Shown here piece by piece: positions 21,690-22,924 of a stretch of DNA of 22,924 nucleotides. The position numbers were made by a program, and so were the translations under genes. Numbering within the stretch: the first letter of the stretch is position 1; each line of letters opens with the position of its first letter. The DNA comes from Saccoglossus kowalevskii (Eukaryota > Hemichordata > Enteropneusta > Harrimaniidae). The notes beneath the pieces are model-generated. The model saw only the letters and a list, made by a program, of their open reading frames with translations, did no database searches and had not been told where the DNA came from. The stretch spans positions 1 through 22,924 of the forward strand of contig NW_003114694.1 of the NCBI RefSeq assembly GCF_000003605.2, written 5' to 3'.

Positions 21690-22915
21690 TCAAATGAATG
21701 ACCAACATATGCCATGGATTGTAAACACATGGCAAAGTCTACAATTATCAATATGACTAGTTTTATGCAAGGGTACAACACTATCACCTGAATGACCAAC
21801 ATATGCCATGGATTGTAAACACATGGCAATGTCTACAATTATCAATATGACTAGTTTTATGCAAGGGTACAACACTATCAAACTGAATGACCAACATATG
21901 CCATGGATTGTAAAACACATGGCAATGTCTACAATTATCAAATATGACTAGTTTTATGCAAGGGTACAACACTATCAACTGAATGACCAACATATGCCAT
22001 GGATTGTAAACACATGGCAATGTCTACAATTATCAATAATGACTAGTTTTATGCAAGGGTACACACTATCAAATGAATGATCAACATATGCCATGGATTG
22101 TAAACACATGGCAATGTCTACAATTATGAATATGACTAGTTTTATGCAAGGGTACAACACTATCAACTGAATGACCAACATATGCCACGGATTGTAAACA
22201 CATGGCAATGTCTACAATTATGAATATGACTAGTTTTATGCAAGGGTACAACACTATCAACTGAATGACCAACATATGCCATGGATTGTAAACACATGGC
22301 AAAGTCTACAATTATCAATATGACTAGTTTTATGCAAGGGTACAACACTATCAAATGAATGACAAACATATGCCATGGATTGTAAACACATGGCAAAGTC
22401 TACAATTATCAATATGACTAGTTTTATGCAAGGGTACAACACTATCAAATGAATGACCAACATATGCCACGGATTGTAAACACATGGCAAAGTCTACAAT
22501 TATCAATATGACTAGTTTTATGCTAGGGTACAACACTATCAAATGAATGACCAACATATGCCATGGATTGTAAACACATGGCAAAGTCTACAATTAACAA
22601 TATGACTAGTTTTATGCAAGGGTACAACACTATCAAATGAATGACAAACATAAGCCACGGATTGTAAACACATGGCAATGTCTATAATTAACAATATGAC
22701 TAGTTTTATGCAAGGGTACAACACTATCAAATGAATGACCAACATATGCCATGGATTGTAAATACATGGCAATGTCTACAATTATCAATATGACTAGTTT
22801 TATGCAAGGGTACAACACTATCAAATGAATGACCAACATATGCAACGGATTGTAAACACATGGCAATGTCTACAATTATCAATATGACTAGTTTTTATGC
22901 AAGGACACAACACTA
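21690..22915 (+). repeat. Degraded right-hand portion of the array
   Basis: Monomers here carry more private changes than elsewhere. One-base insertions occur near 21,881 ('tcaaactg'), 21,913 ('taaaacac'), 21,940 ('tcaaatatg') and 22,038 ('caataatg'), and near 22,061 a base is missing ('tacacac'). Substitutions include 'atgaatatg' near 22,127 and 22,221, 'aattaac' near 22,594 and 22,688, 'cataagcc' near 22,650, 'tctataat' near 22,681, 'taaatacatgg' near 22,760 and 'tgcaacgg' near 22,842. The final monomer has an extra T ('gtttttatg') and 'ggacac'. This fits reduced homogenisation near an array edge, or poor consensus near a contig end. Confidence 0.75.
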
Positions 22916-22924
22916 CAGCCGTAG
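22916..22924. other. Non-satellite sequence at the right end (possible array boundary)
   Basis: After 'cacta' at 22,911-22,915 the unit should continue 'tcaaatgaa', but the window reads 'cagccgtag'. Most of the nine bases disagree with the monomer, and the stretch includes a CpG not seen at that place in any copy. It may be the first bases of flanking DNA or a sequencing or assembly artefact; nine bases are too few to decide. Confidence 0.45.

Larger units (their letters stand above)
1..22915 (+). repeat. 94-bp satellite DNA array, about 244 head-to-tail copies
   Basis: The same 94-base unit repeats from the first base to about 22,915 without any intervening sequence, always in the same orientation. 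Spacing between equivalent bases is 94 almost everywhere; exceptions are 1-2 base indels, for example around 911-1,003, 4,896, 6,920, 8,307, 11,533, 13,190, 13,340, 15,660, 15,797 and 21,880-22,065. The consensus unit is 34% G+C. Most copies differ from consensus by only a few bases, mostly at shared recurring sites, so the array has been kept similar by repeated unequal exchange, conversion or amplification. No gene, RNA gene or mobile element interrupts it. A dense, long, AT-rich array of this type is typical of eukaryotic satellite heterochromatin; the family and host are not recognised. A bacterial source is unlikely because arrays of this length without coding content are exceptional there. 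Confidence 0.98.

Noticed and set aside
80-22866. Overlapping minus-strand open frames of about 77 codons every 94 bp, with a hydrophobic stretch
   Set aside because: They begin at TTG in most cases, overlap each other in all three frames, and exist because 94 leaves remainder 1 on division by 3 and all minus-strand stops share one frame. The same DNA would encode three different peptides. No ribosome site, unique start or neighbouring gene supports them. The stop-frame pattern is reported as a finding, not as genes.
1-22915. CRISPR array
   Set aside because: The units are contiguous 94-mers with no unique spacers between short repeats, and no cas genes are present.
1-22915. Tandem repeat inside a large protein-coding gene
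   Set aside because: 94 is not a multiple of three, one-base indels are tolerated, and plus-strand stops occur in all three frames of every monomer.
1-22915. CENP-B box or telomere-type repeats marking a centromere or chromosome end
   Set aside because: No TTCG...CGGG pattern occurs on either strand of the unit, and no TTAGGG- or TTTAGGG-like runs are present. A centromeric role can be neither supported nor excluded.
1-22924. Transposon insertions, inverted array segments, tRNA or rRNA genes
   Set aside because: The monomer phase runs without break from end to end in one orientation, and no stretch longer than a few bases departs from the unit except the final nine bases.

Overview
The whole window is one uninterrupted head-to-tail satellite DNA array. 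The repeat unit is 94 bp, and about 244 copies fill bases 1 to about 22,915. All copies point the same way, and I see no inserted transposon, gene, tRNA, rRNA or CRISPR structure. The unit is AT-rich (32 of 94 consensus bases are G or C, 34%). A simple-sequence array of more than 22 kb with layered sub-structure is what is expected of eukaryotic constitutive heterochromatin (pericentromeric, centromeric, subtelomeric or an interstitial block). The sequence does not tell me which species or which chromosomal position, and I do not recognise the satellite family.

Positions inside the unit are counted from the C of 'caaatgaatg'; the copy at 17,649-17,742 equals the consensus. Each unit holds an NdeI palindrome (catatg, unit positions 16-21), usually an NcoI palindrome (ccatgg, 22-27), a 7-bp inverted repeat (20-26 with 38-44) whose 11-nt loop contains the forkhead-type core gtaaaca (31-37), and usually a SpeI palindrome (actagt, 66-71). 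Most differences between copies fall at a small set of recurring sites: 4, 11, 13, 15, 25, 40, 46, 65, 70, 73 and 82-84. These act as markers, so the copies can be ordered into blocks.

Layout. Bases 1 to 7,876 are rich in a four-monomer 'cassette I' (seven copies) and a linked 'module II' (three copies). Bases 7,877 to about 14,545 have no cassette I. This stretch has runs of near-identical monomers, a 15-monomer-spaced duplication (8,816-9,473 with 10,226-10,883), a private subfamily (10,978-11,634) and small local amplifications. Bases 14,546 to 20,280 are again cassette-rich (three full and two 3'-half copies). The block from 20,093 to about 21,227 is a near copy of 2,801-3,935, 17.3 kb away. 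From about 21,690 to the right end, the monomers gain single-base insertions, deletions and private substitutions, and the last nine bases no longer match the unit, which suggests that the array edge or a contig end lies there. The left end is still inside the array.

There are no genes to work together here. Open frames of about 77 codons recur every 94 bp on the minus strand, but they are a by-product of repeat length and stop-codon placement. The biology visible is array evolution: irregular higher-order repeats, segmental duplications in whole-monomer steps, local amplification and edge decay. I found nothing that supports a defence, mobile or regulatory gene system.
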